Positions 45,476 through 53,819 of a stretch of DNA of 64,000 bases are shown in pieces. The stretch's first letter is position 1, and every line of letters begins with the position of its first letter. This DNA comes from CAVWUA01 sp963758025 (lineage in GTDB: Bacteria; Planctomycetota; Planctomycetia; Isosphaerales; Isosphaeraceae): the NCBI GenBank assembly GCA_963758025.1, contig CAVWUA010000007.1, positions 186,001 to 250,000 of the forward strand, written 5' to 3'. Made by a program: the position numbers and the translations under genes. The notes beneath the pieces are model-generated. The model did no database searches. It saw only the letters and a list, made by a program, of their open reading frames with translations, and was not told the origin of the DNA.

Positions 45476-47266
45476 TCACCTCGGCTGGATAACACGAGGG
45501 TTTTCACCGACCGTTCTCGCGGCATCTCTTCCCGAGATGGAGACCCGGATCAACTCTTCCGTGCCCGGCGCGGTTTCCGGTTGTGTGGCAGACGCCGAGG
45601 GAGGAACGGCGAAGGGTCCTGCTGCCGGAGCCGGAGCCGGAGCCGGAGCCGGGGCCGGAGCCGGATTCGGTGCCGCGTTTGCTGCGTTGGGCGTCACGCC
45701 GCTAGGCCCGATGCCCTCGGTCGGGACCGGCCGGGCCAGCATGTTCGCTGGCGGCTGTCCCAGGGCGACATAGAGCGCGAACTGCGCTTCGTTGTACTCG
45801 ACGATCGAATTGAGATACTCCCTTCGGGCGCTTGCCATCAGGCGGAAGCTGTTCAGCAACTCCACCGGGAGGACTTCCCGGCCGCGTTCGACGGCCCGTG
45901 ACCGGACTCTCGCCAGGTCTCTCTTGAAGGCCCCGAGCCCCGAGCGGACCGCTTGTTCGGTGGTGGCGATCTGAGCGAAACGGGCGTGGGTCAGAGCATA
46001 CTGCTCGGCTACCTCCGCACGGACGCGGTTTAGCACGCTCAATTGCTCGTAGCGATTAGCCTGAAGCTCGGCCTTGGCCCGGTTGATCAGGGCGATGTTG
46101 CCGACCCCCATGTTCAGGAGCGACCAGTACGCCACCACGTCGAAGTCCGATCGGGCATTGAAGGCGCCGAAGATCGGCCGCACGAGGTTACTACCACCGC
46201 CAAACGAACCGGCGCTGAAGCCAACCAGGACCGTCGGCGAGAACGGGAGGACCTGAGCACCTTCCAGAGCCAGCATCGCCGCGCGGATTGCCGCCTGTCG
46301 CTCGCCCAGCTCCGGACGTTGGAGCAAGGCGATGGCGAGCAACTCTCGCACTGGAATCGGGTCCGGAACCACGGGCAGCGGTACCACCCAGCCGTCGGTG
46401 GGATGCAGCCGGATGGAAGGGTCGATGTTAATGGACTGGGCGAGACGGGCCGAAGCGGTGAGGACCTCTCCCTCGGCCCTCTGGACATCGGCCTCGCGAG
46501 CGGCCAACTCCGCCGCGGCTCGATCGGCGTCAGCCTGGCGGCCTTCACCGATGCGGGCATAGGTCCCCGTCAGTCGAGCGACCTCGGAGGCCTCGTCCCT
46601 CGCTTGCAGGGCGATGGCCCGGTGGCCCTCCGCCCGGAGCAATTCGCTGTAGGCCAGGGCGACTTCCAGGAAGACCTGGTTACGAACCGCGATATTGGTG
46701 AACTCGCGCTGTTGCACGACCTGGCGCGAGGCCAGATAGCCAAAGATCGCGGTTGCCGGATTGCCGGACAGCACGATGCCCGGAATGTTCACGGTGCCGG
46801 CCGCGACCGCGTTCGCACCGGCGCCGACGAAGAGAGCACTCCGGTTCACTGTCAAAATATTACCGTTGGACTGCTGCAAGACACCGGTATGGGTATCGTA
46901 GTTCATACCGCCGTTGATCGTCGGTAGAAACTGGGCCGCGGCGAATTGCCTTAAAGCCACGGCTTCGACCACCCGCTGACGGGCGACAAGCAATTCCGGA
47001 TTCTGGACCCCCGCCAGTCGCAAGGCGGTGTTCAGGTCAATCGGCTGGAACGCCGGATTCAGTAGCGTGGGTGGGTATGCTAATGTGGAGGCACCGCCCG
47101 GCAAGGATGCCGCCGGTGTCTCTGGTGTTCCCGTTCTGGTTTCGACCGTCGCCCCACTGTCCGCGCCTGTTCCGGCCACGTCCTGAGCGAACAGAGCGTG
47201 CGGGAACAGCATCAAAGCGCAGGTCAGCGCGGCGAACAAGAGGCGCGAAGTGCGATTGCTCCTCAT
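45476..47266 (-). CDS. TolC-family outer membrane efflux protein, first of a tandem pair
   Basis: About 596 residues with a signal peptide (MRSNRTSRLLFAALTCALML, then FPHALFAQ). Entry segment IDLNTALRLAGVQNPELLVA and two OEP repeats follow, with the late helix REYLNSIVEYNEAQFALYVA, all typical of TolC-like channels. After about residue 530 comes an alanine/proline repeat (APAPAPAPAPAPAA) encoded by a GGAGCC repeat, then a short tail. GGAGG lies eleven bases before the ATG at 47266; a longer frame to 47386 has no signal. Related to, and in an operon with, the next gene at 43689-45465. The pair probably serves the RND pump and adaptor nearby. Confidence 0.88.
   Translation of the reverse strand: MRSNRTSRLLFAALTCALMLFPHALFAQDVAGTGADSGATVETRTGTPETPAASLPGGASTLAYPPTLLNPAFQPIDLNTALRLAGVQNPELLVARQRVVEAVALRQFAAAQFLPTINGGMNYDTHTGVLQQSNGNILTVNRSALFVGAGANAVAAGTVNIPGIVLSGNPATAIFGYLASRQVVQQREFTNIAVRNQVFLEVALAYSELLRAEGHRAIALQARDEASEVARLTGTYARIGEGRQADADRAAAELAAREADVQRAEGEVLTASARLAQSINIDPSIRLHPTDGWVVPLPVVPDPIPVRELLAIALLQRPELGERQAAIRAAMLALEGAQVLPFSPTVLVGFSAGSFGGGSNLVRPIFGAFNARSDFDVVAYWSLLNMGVGNIALINRAKAELQANRYEQLSVLNRVRAEVAEQYALTHARFAQIATTEQAVRSGLGAFKRDLARVRSRAVERGREVLPVELLNSFRLMASARREYLNSIVEYNEAQFALYVALGQPPANMLARPVPTEGIGPSGVTPNAANAAPNPAPAPAPAPAPAPAAGPFAVPPSASATQPETAPGTEELIRVSISGRDAARTVGENPRVIQPR
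45627..45662. repeat. GGAGCC hexanucleotide repeat inside the TolC-like gene
   Basis: Six tandem units of GGAGCC, one of them GGGGCC, encode an alanine-proline run near the C-terminus of the TolC-like protein. Tracts of this kind can gain or lose units by slippage without changing frame. Confidence 0.85.
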
Positions 47267-47728
47267 CGTGTGATCCCCCTCCTGGGTGATCCTGGGGCCG
47301 CCATTTGCTGGCGAAACCCAATTTCTGAGATAGTCTCGAACCGGGTTGGGGGGAATTCCTGCTGTCGCGCGAAGACGATCGCCCAAACGGAGTCTTCACG
47401 TCGCAACCCGATATCCAACTCCTTGGGCATTCCATCGGCAATTTGGGAGATTGGGCTTGACTGGTTGAACGGGAGAGAGTGATTCCCGTGGGAACCTTCA
47501 CACACCCGTCGTCGATCTCGGCTCCCGTATGCGCATGCGCATCGTGTCGCGGACTCAACCGCAATGAGTCTCGGCGGCACCGGAAGGAACCGCCTGTCGG
47601 CCCTGTTCGGAGTAGGGGTGATGGGTGCTAAGCTAGCGGATCGAGCAGGGAGCCCGTCCGCGTTTTGAGAAATTGACTCGATCGAGGCTCCCGAATCTCG
47701 GAGTCGCCACCCTGAGGGAGTGCCAATC
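47267..47728. other. divergent intergenic region with a 14-bp palindrome
   Basis: About 460 bases without a supported gene, between the TolC operon start and the molybdenum hydroxylase genes. ATGCGCATGCGCAT at 47529-47542 is a perfect palindrome and could be an operator. No other strong signal was seen. Confidence 0.4.
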
Positions 47729-48214
47729 ATGTCGTCGAAGGCCCTCGAACTGAATGTGAATGGGAAGCGGCATCACATCGCAGTCGATCCCGAGCGCAGT
47801 TTGCTCAGCGTCCTTCGCGACGACCTGGACCTGACCGGTGCGAAATTCGGCTGCGGAGAAGGACAATGCGGAGCCTGCACCGTTCTGGTTGAGGGAGAAC
47901 CGGTTCGCTCCTGTCTGGCCCGCGTTGGCGCTGTTGATGGGCGATCCATCACCACGATCGAAGGGCTGGAACTTCCCGATGGGAGTCTGCACCCGGTCCA
48001 GCAGGCATTCCTCGACCATGACGCCCTGCAATGCGGATACTGCACCACCGGGATGATCCTGGCGGGCGTCGGCCTGCTCGCCAGGAACAACGATCCCGAT
48101 GAAGCGGCGATCGTCGAGGGGATGAAAGGTAACATCTGCCGTTGTGGAACCTACCCGCGCATCCTCGCCGCGATCCGTCAAGGTGCCAAGGCGTTGAAGG
48201 GAGGTGCCCGTTGA
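47729..48214 (+). CDS. IorA-type [2Fe-2S] small subunit of a molybdenum hydroxylase
   Basis: About 161 residues, the electron-transfer subunit of xanthine-oxidase-family aldehyde/isoquinoline oxidoreductases. Plant-type [2Fe-2S] ligands: CGEGQCGACTVLVEGEPVRSC. The second cluster's ligands: CGYCTTGMILAGVGLL and GNICRCGTYPRIL (the C-x2-C and C-x-C pairs). Both halves have normal spacing. I chose the ATG at 47729, with GGGAG nine bases upstream; GTG at 47720 would add three residues. The stop overlaps the TTG start of the large subunit gene, so they are co-translated. Confidence 0.9.
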   Translation: MSSKALELNVNGKRHHIAVDPERSLLSVLRDDLDLTGAKFGCGEGQCGACTVLVEGEPVRSCLARVGAVDGRSITTIEGLELPDGSLHPVQQAFLDHDALQCGYCTTGMILAGVGLLARNNDPDEAAIVEGMKGNICRCGTYPRILAAIRQGAKALKGGAR

Positions 48215-50376
48215 ATCCTCACCTGGATCCCGCGTTCGAGATCGAGCCGGAACGTTACGAGTTGATCGAGCTTGGCCCGCTCGTCATGGACCGCCGCGAG
48301 TTCCTGCGTACGCTCGGCGGCGGTCTGCTCGTCCTCTGCCTGCTGCGAGAGGTCCCCGCGCAAGAATCGGGGGGCGGACGCCGCCGAGGCGGTGGAGAGC
48401 GAACGCCACGCACGATCGATGCCTGGCTCCACATCGCCGAGGACGGTACGTTGACGGCCTGCACCGGTAAGGTCGAGGTGGGCCAGAATGCCCGAACCTC
48501 TCTGACGCAGGCCGTGGCCGATGAGCTACACGTCGCCCCGGAGACCGTCCTTCTGGTCATGGGAGATACGGATCGGGTCCCCTTCGACATGGGGACCTTT
48601 GGCAGCCGAACAACGCCCTCGATGGCCCCTCAACTGCGTCGCGCGGCCGCCGCGGCGCGTCGAAAGCTGATTGAACTGGCCGCCGAGCAGCTTGCCGTTG
48701 ACCCGGATGCTCTCGTCGTGAAGGACGGCAAGGTTGAACACCCGCCGACAGGCCGCTCGCTGGGCTTTGGCGAGTTGACCCACGGGCAGAAGCTCGTGGC
48801 GGCCATCGAAGAGGACGAACCGATCACCCCGGCCGAGCGCTGGGAGGCGGCCGGGCGAACGGTTCCCAAGGTGAACGGACGCGACTTTGTCACCGGAAGA
48901 CACCGGTACGCCTCCGACGTCTGCGCGTCCGAAGATGCTTCATGGAGTCGTCCTCCGGCCGCCGGCCTATGGAATGACCCTCACGAAACTGGATCGGTCC
49001 AACGCCGAGGCGATGCCCGGCGTGACGGTCGTTCGCGATGGCGACTTCGTCGGTGTCGTTGCGCCCGATGAGCACACGGCGCGGAGAGCCTTGTCCGCGC
49101 TCCAGGCGTCGTGGACGTCCTCAGACCGGCCTCACGTCTCCGACCGGGATCTCATCGACCGCTTCCAGGCCAGTCTGAATGAGTCGAAAAACGGCACGCG
49201 AGGCCGGGGACGAGGCGATGCAGGCTCCGTCGCCGACGGAATGGACGCGGCGGATGCGACGGTCGAGGCGACGTTCCCTGTTGCCTATATTGCCCATGCT
49301 CCCCTGGAGCCGAGAGCTGCGGTGGCGGAATGGGAGGGGGATCGATTAACAGTCTGGACCGGCACCCAGCGCCCCTTCGGCGTGCGGAGCGAGCTGGCGA
49401 GAGCCTTCGATCTTCCGGAGGAGCGTGTCCGGGTCATCGTTCCCGACACCGGCAGCGGCTACGGCGGCAAGCATACAGGGGAGGCCGCCATCGAGGCCGC
49501 CCGGCTGGCCAGGGCCGCAAAAAAGCCCGTCAAGCGCGTCTGGACCCGCGAGGAAGAATTCACCTGGGCCTATTTCCGCCCCGCCGGCCTGATTGAAGCC
49601 AAGGCGGGCGCCCGCAAGGATGGCACCCTCCTCGCCTGGGAGTTCCACAACGTGAACTCCGGCGGCTCAGGCATTGAGACGCCCTACGACGTCCCGAACC
49701 GGCAAGTGGCCTTCCATTCCGCAGACTCCCCCTTGCGACAGGGATCGTACCGAGCCCTGGCCTCCACGGCGAACCACTTCGCCCGCGAGTCGCTCATGGA
49801 CGAGCTGGCTCGGGCAATCGACATGGACCCGCTGGCGTTCCGTCGCAAGAATCTGTCCAACGATCGACTGCGGGCGGTGCTTGACGCGGCAGCCGAGCGG
49901 TTCGGATGGGGTCGGGAACGCACCGCACCGGATCATGGCGTCGGCATCGCATGTGGGACCGAGAAGGGAGGCTTCGTCGCAACCTGCGCCGAGGTCGCAT
50001 GCGACCGAGCCAAGGGGAACGTGAAGGTCGTCCGGCTGGTGGCGGCCTTCGAGTGCGGAGCGATCGTCAACCCAGACCACCTCACGAACCAGGTCCAGGG
50101 GGCCTTGATGATGGGTCTGGGGGCGCCCTGTTCGAGGCGATCCGCTTCGAGAACGGTACGATTCGTAACGGTCGCTTCGCACGCTACCGCGTCCCGCGAT
50201 TCACCGACATGCCGTCCATTGAGGTGATCTTGCTCGATCGCCAGGATCTTTCGTCAGCCGGTGCGGGCGAGTCGCCGATCATCGCGGTCGCGCCGGCCAT
50301 CGCCAACGCGATTCAGGATGCCGTCGGTGTGCGTCTCCGATCCTTGCCGTTGATTCCTGACGGCCTCAAAGTGTAA
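48211..50376 (+). CDS. IorB-type molybdopterin-binding large subunit, two frame breaks
   Basis: About 721 residues. The head includes MDRREFLRTLGGGLLVLCLL, a twin-arginine signal, as expected for periplasmic IorB-type enzymes. Molybdenum-cofactor segments: FDMGTFGSRTTPSMAPQLRR, PDTGSGYGGKHTGEAAIEAA, QGSYRALASTANHFARESLM and the C-terminal GAGESPIIAVAPAIANAIQD with the catalytic-type glutamate. Frame breaks: near 48925 (extra base, joins YASDV to ARPKMLHGVVLRPPAYG) and near 50118 (one G missing from a G run, joins MMGLGG to ALFEAIRFENGTI). The start is TTG at 48211 with GGGAGG seven bases upstream. No xanthine-type FAD subunit or cofactor-insertion gene is adjacent; substrate unknown. Confidence 0.85.
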
Positions 50377-50780
50377 ATCAGTTCACTGTCATAAATAGGC
50401 GAACTCCGCGACTCCGACGGCTTTTGCCTGCGGAGTCATGCTTTCGCCAGGATGAATTGCTCAGACGGGCGACGATCGAGACAAGAACGGACTGGAGTGT
50501 CGCTGACATACACGAGGCGGTGAGCAGAAGGTGCGTTGCCTGTACCGCGATCGCGTGCCACGCCTGGCCATCTGGCGAGATGGACGGTTCCAGATCGTGA
50601 GCTGGGGTAAGGGCTGAAAGTCGAGTCGATATTTCCCTCGAACCGGCTGGACTTGACACTCGACGATTGAGAGGAGATGGCTGGGCAGCAACGTAATTCC
50701 TGTGGACATCTGCAGGCCGACTTCCATCATGATCACGTCATGACCCGTTCTCGACCGTACTCCCAGGTTCCTCGAATAGA
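50377..50780. other. intergenic region with one weak hairpin, no gene seen
   Basis: About 400 bases between convergent genes. GACTCCG at 50410-50416 and CGGAGTC at 50431-50437 form a possible terminator with a T-containing loop. No frame has coding character. Confidence 0.45.
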
Positions 50781-51471
50781 CTATTTGAGCCAATTCCCGA
50801 TGGTCGAGAATCTGCCGCGCGGGTGGCCGTGGGGGTCCACCTGCCAGAGCCGACCCGTCTCGACCTCCAGCGCCGTGAGCCAGCGCCCACCATAACAGTA
50901 AGTATCGATACAGACGATGTGATCGAGATCCAGGATCTCGCCACTTTTCTGCGACGTGTGACCGACGATCGCCCGCTTGCCCGATTCATGAGGGCCAGGG
51001 ATGGTCATGCGGAGGGATTCCCAGCGCAAGGCATAATCCGGCTGGTCGGCCATGCGGCATGTCCGGCACGTACTGAGCGTGCAGGAACAGGTGCGAATCG
51101 GTCTCGTGATAGTCCAGACATCGGCCGAGAAAGGCGACGTGATCCTCCGGGATCAACAGCGGGTCCTCGCCCGCCCCATAGGATTCAAGGACGGTATCCC
51201 CTCCCATACTGAGCCACGATTCCAGGTCGCAACGGCCATCGAGCACGTACAGAAGTGTCTGGTCGTGATTGCCGAGGATCGGCACCAGCCGACACAGCGT
51301 TTCCAGAGACAGTAGCTGGTCGATCACGCCCCGTGTGTCGGGGCCGCGGTCGATGTAGTCACCCAGAAGGATCAGGGTATCCTCTGGTCCGGGGTCGATC
51401 ATCTCAATCAGGGAGGCCAGGGCCAGGGAGCAGCCGTGAATGTCGCCGATAGCGATCGTGCGTCGGGGCAT
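50781..51471 (-). CDS. PPP-type serine/threonine protein phosphatase, frame broken near 51055
   Basis: Calcineurin-like metallophosphatase of about 229 residues. Metal ligands in order: GDIHG (residues ~8-12), GDYIDRGPDTRGVID, GNHDQTLLY, a histidine in SHLFLHAQYVPDMP, and, after the break, GHTSQKSGEILDLDHIVCID. The frame changes near 51055, where removing one extra base joins VPDMP to MADQPDYALRWESLRM. All metal-site motifs are then present. The start is the ATG at 51471 (MPRRTIAIGDIHG); the open frame runs upstream to 51570. Substrate may be phosphoproteins or Ap4A-like nucleotides. Confidence 0.85.
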
Positions 51472-51594
51472 GGGGGGATCGTGTTGTGAGGGAGCGGAAA
51501 CGAGCGGAACGATGCACACGCTAGTAACATAGGTCGAGATCGAATAACCTGGTGCGGACGAGATGCACACCGCAGGCCATCGGGAGCCGGAATC

Positions 51595-52299
51595 ATGCCA
51601 GGGCCGAAGAAAAATCCCCGTCAGCGACCCACACCGATGCCGGAAGCTCGGGTCACGCCGAAGAAGTCAGTGATGGCTCCGGTACCGCCCGTGATGTCCG
51701 TGCCAACGCCCTCCGGGGACATCGGCCTGGGAGTCGCCGTCTCCTCGGATGCCGGGGTTGTGACCGCGCGGAGGGCCGGCGGCCTCCGAGACATGGCGCT
51801 GGAAGTCGATCCCGACACGATCGGCCTTAAAGGAGCACTCCAGCACATGGCCAAGGCGATCAACATCGCCTTTCAAACCGACTACGGCGAAAACTACCTG
51901 GAGTCAGTCTATCAGGCGGCCATTGTGCGCAACAGCGAGATCCATATCGTCCACAAGGAATACTTCGGCTTCCGCGACACCTGGTTCGGCCAGTTCGGTA
52001 TGCTACTTCGGTCGATGGGCTTGACCCTGCAAGGCCCCGATCCGGCCTCGCCGGAAGGTCAGAAGCAGATCGCGGAGCGAGGGCCAAAGAGCATCCGGGG
52101 CATCCTCAACCTGATCAGCCGGAAACTTGACCTCGTGGCCGAATACGAGGATCGCGTACCCACCTATGTCGAGCAGATGTTCGACCGACTCGAAGCCTCG
52201 GGCATCATCACCGGCTGGGACCGAGACGACTGGGACATCTGGACCACGAAGATCGGCCTGAATATCCGGATCGCCCCACGAGAGAAGACCAAGACGTGA
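51595..52299 (+). CDS. protein of unknown function
   Basis: 234 residues, soluble, no signal. The first ~70 residues are proline/valine-rich and probably disordered (MPGPKKNPRQRPTPMPEARV). The remainder looks folded and helical: IGLKGALQHMAKAINIAFQT, DYGENYLESVYQAAIVRNSE, and ends in a mixed segment (TGWDRDDWDIWTTKIGLNIR, IAPREKTKT). I do not recognise a family. It is divergent from the phosphatase gene, with about 120 bases between them, and is followed by a good terminator. Confidence 0.65.
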   Translation: MPGPKKNPRQRPTPMPEARVTPKKSVMAPVPPVMSVPTPSGDIGLGVAVSSDAGVVTARRAGGLRDMALEVDPDTIGLKGALQHMAKAINIAFQTDYGENYLESVYQAAIVRNSEIHIVHKEYFGFRDTWFGQFGMLLRSMGLTLQGPDPASPEGQKQIAERGPKSIRGILNLISRKLDLVAEYEDRVPTYVEQMFDRLEASGIITGWDRDDWDIWTTKIGLNIRIAPREKTKT

Positions 52300-52307
52300 G
52301 GACGAGA

Positions 52308-52343
52308 GAAAGGGCACGGCCAACTTTTCAGCCGCGCCCTTTC
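52308..52343. terminator. bidirectional terminator between convergent genes
   Basis: GAAAGGGCACGGC at 52308-52320 pairs with GCCGCGCCCTTTC at 52331-52343 with one mismatch, loop CAACTTTTCA. It sits between the unknown protein stop and the convergent YHS/TPR protein stop. Confidence 0.7.
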
Positions 52344-52368
52344 CGTTGCGAGGGACGAACGAGAAGGC

Positions 52369-53494
52369 TCACTCGCCGCCGAGGGCCTTGAGACGTTCTT
52401 TCGCGGCCGTCGCGGCCTTGGTATCGGGATATTCCTTGACCACGCGACGGTAATAATCGATCGCGCCGGAGAGCTTGCCCGATCTCTCCAGAGCCTGACC
52501 CAACCGCAGCGACGTTTGTGCACGTGCCTCATCCTGAGCGTCGGAGGACGGTTTCTCCTTCTTCTCCTTATCCTCGGAAGCGGGCGCGGATTCTGGCTTC
52601 TCAGCCGGCTTTCGATCCGGTTCGGCCTCGGGTTCGGTGGTCTTGGTGGAGGCCTTGGGCTTATCGGGCATCTCCTCCTTCCGGCTGGACGAGCCACCGA
52701 GTAGGCCGTCGAATCCGCCGTCGTCCTTGGGACGCGAGACACGGGAAGCGGGCTTGGTGGAGGCTTTCGCGTCCGCCTCCGCGCGGAGGGCCGGCCTTCT
52801 TGACGTACTTTTCCGGGTTGGCGTTGAACTCGTCGCGGCAGCCGGTGCAGCAGATCGGGAACGACTTGCCCTGGTAGCTCACCGTCATCGTGGCCGCGCC
52901 TCCGGTGAGGATGCACTTGGGTAGGTTCGACGCGCCACCACCCGCGGCAAAGGATTCGCCCTGTTTGCCCATGTTGATATCCATGAACCGCGCATACTGC
53001 GGGGCACGCGGCTCCTGAACCTCGACCAGGATCTGATAACGAATCATGTTGCTGTTAAGGCGCATGATGAGCCGTTGCTGACTGCCGTCGGGGAGTTTGC
53101 CGACGCGATCGAGCGTCAGGGTATCCCCCTCGTCATCGAGTTTGCCGACGTAGCGGACTGGCTTGCCATCCGTGTCCTTGCCGGAAAGCGTGTATTGTTT
53201 TGAGGAGGGATCGTAGTCGAGCTTGGCCTCGGATAGGATCTTGTCCGCTTCGAAGGTCACCGACATGCCTACCGGCTGCCCATCGACGAAGCACCAGGCC
53301 CACATGTGCGTCTCTCGCCAGCCTTTGAGACGGTTGGCCTCGGGAATTCCCACCCCTTTCCAGCCGCCGATCAAATGCTCGAACGGCGCGAAGGCTGCCG
53401 GAGTTTCCTTCCGATCCGAGTCAGGACCCTCCGCCCAGGCGATCACACCCCCCAGGACCGCCAAGGCCAACGACAACGTCACGCCTCGCCTCAT
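52369..53494 (-). CDS. secreted DUF1579-like / YHS-type / TPR fusion protein, frame broken near 52783
   Basis: About 374 residues. Signal peptide MRRGVTLSLALAVLGGVIAW. Domain 1 (residues ~30-175) is a lipocalin-like domain of the DUF1579 sort (FEHLIGGWKGVGIPEANRLK, GWRETHMWAWCFVDGQP). Domain 2 (~185-225) is a YHS/TRASH-like metal-binding finger: CILTGG, then SYQGKSFPICCTGCRDEFNA, NPEKYVKKA. A charged linker follows, then a TPR pair (SLRLGQALERSGKLSGAIDY, YRRVVKEYPDTKAATAAKER). The frame breaks near 52783, where one extra base separates EKYVKKAGPP from EADAKASTKPASRV. GGGAGG lies six bases before the ATG at 53494. Confidence 0.68.
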
Positions 53495-53626
53495 CGCAAC
53501 CTCCCTCAAGAATCGGGTTTGTGGGAAAGAGATGACCCGCATGCATCAATCTTAGCATCACAAGACACGATTGGCACCCCCTCAATTCACCGACCGTTGC
53601 GATGCCCCTCAGACAGCAACGAACAG

Positions 53627-53661
53627 CGGCCGATCTCCTTTACCAAAAAGGAGACCGGCCG
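53627..53661. terminator. hairpin, possible terminator of the redoxin fusion gene
   Basis: CGGCCGATCTCCTTT at 53627-53641 and AAAGGAGACCGGCCG at 53647-53661 form a 15-bp stem with one mismatch and a 5-base loop. On the minus strand it is downstream of the redoxin fusion stop and would help end that transcript. Confidence 0.6.
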
Positions 53662-53726
53662 TAATGAGTCAGAGCAACACCGAAACAAAAGCGACTCGCC
53701 AAATGAGATTGTCCGAAGTGGGACAA

Positions 53727-53776
53727 CCGCCCCCGGCTGTCCTGGCCTGCGGGACAGCCGGGGGCGGCTGTCCCGC
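53727..53776. repeat. palindromic element with two mutually exclusive hairpins
   Basis: CCGCCCCCGGCTGTCC (53727-53742) pairs perfectly with 53752-53767. The right arm also pairs with the next segment: GCGGGACAGCC (53749-53759) with GGCTGTCCCGC (53766-53776). Only one of the two hairpins can form at a time. Confidence 0.7.
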
Positions 53777-53819
53777 ATCAGGAAAACGGACCATTTCTTC
53801 TGGCGAGACTCCAAAAGAA

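Noticed and set aside
48211..50376. Three separate genes for a degraded xanthine dehydrogenase
   Set aside because: Family motifs continue across both breaks with exact one-base shifts, so one gene with sequence errors is the simpler reading.
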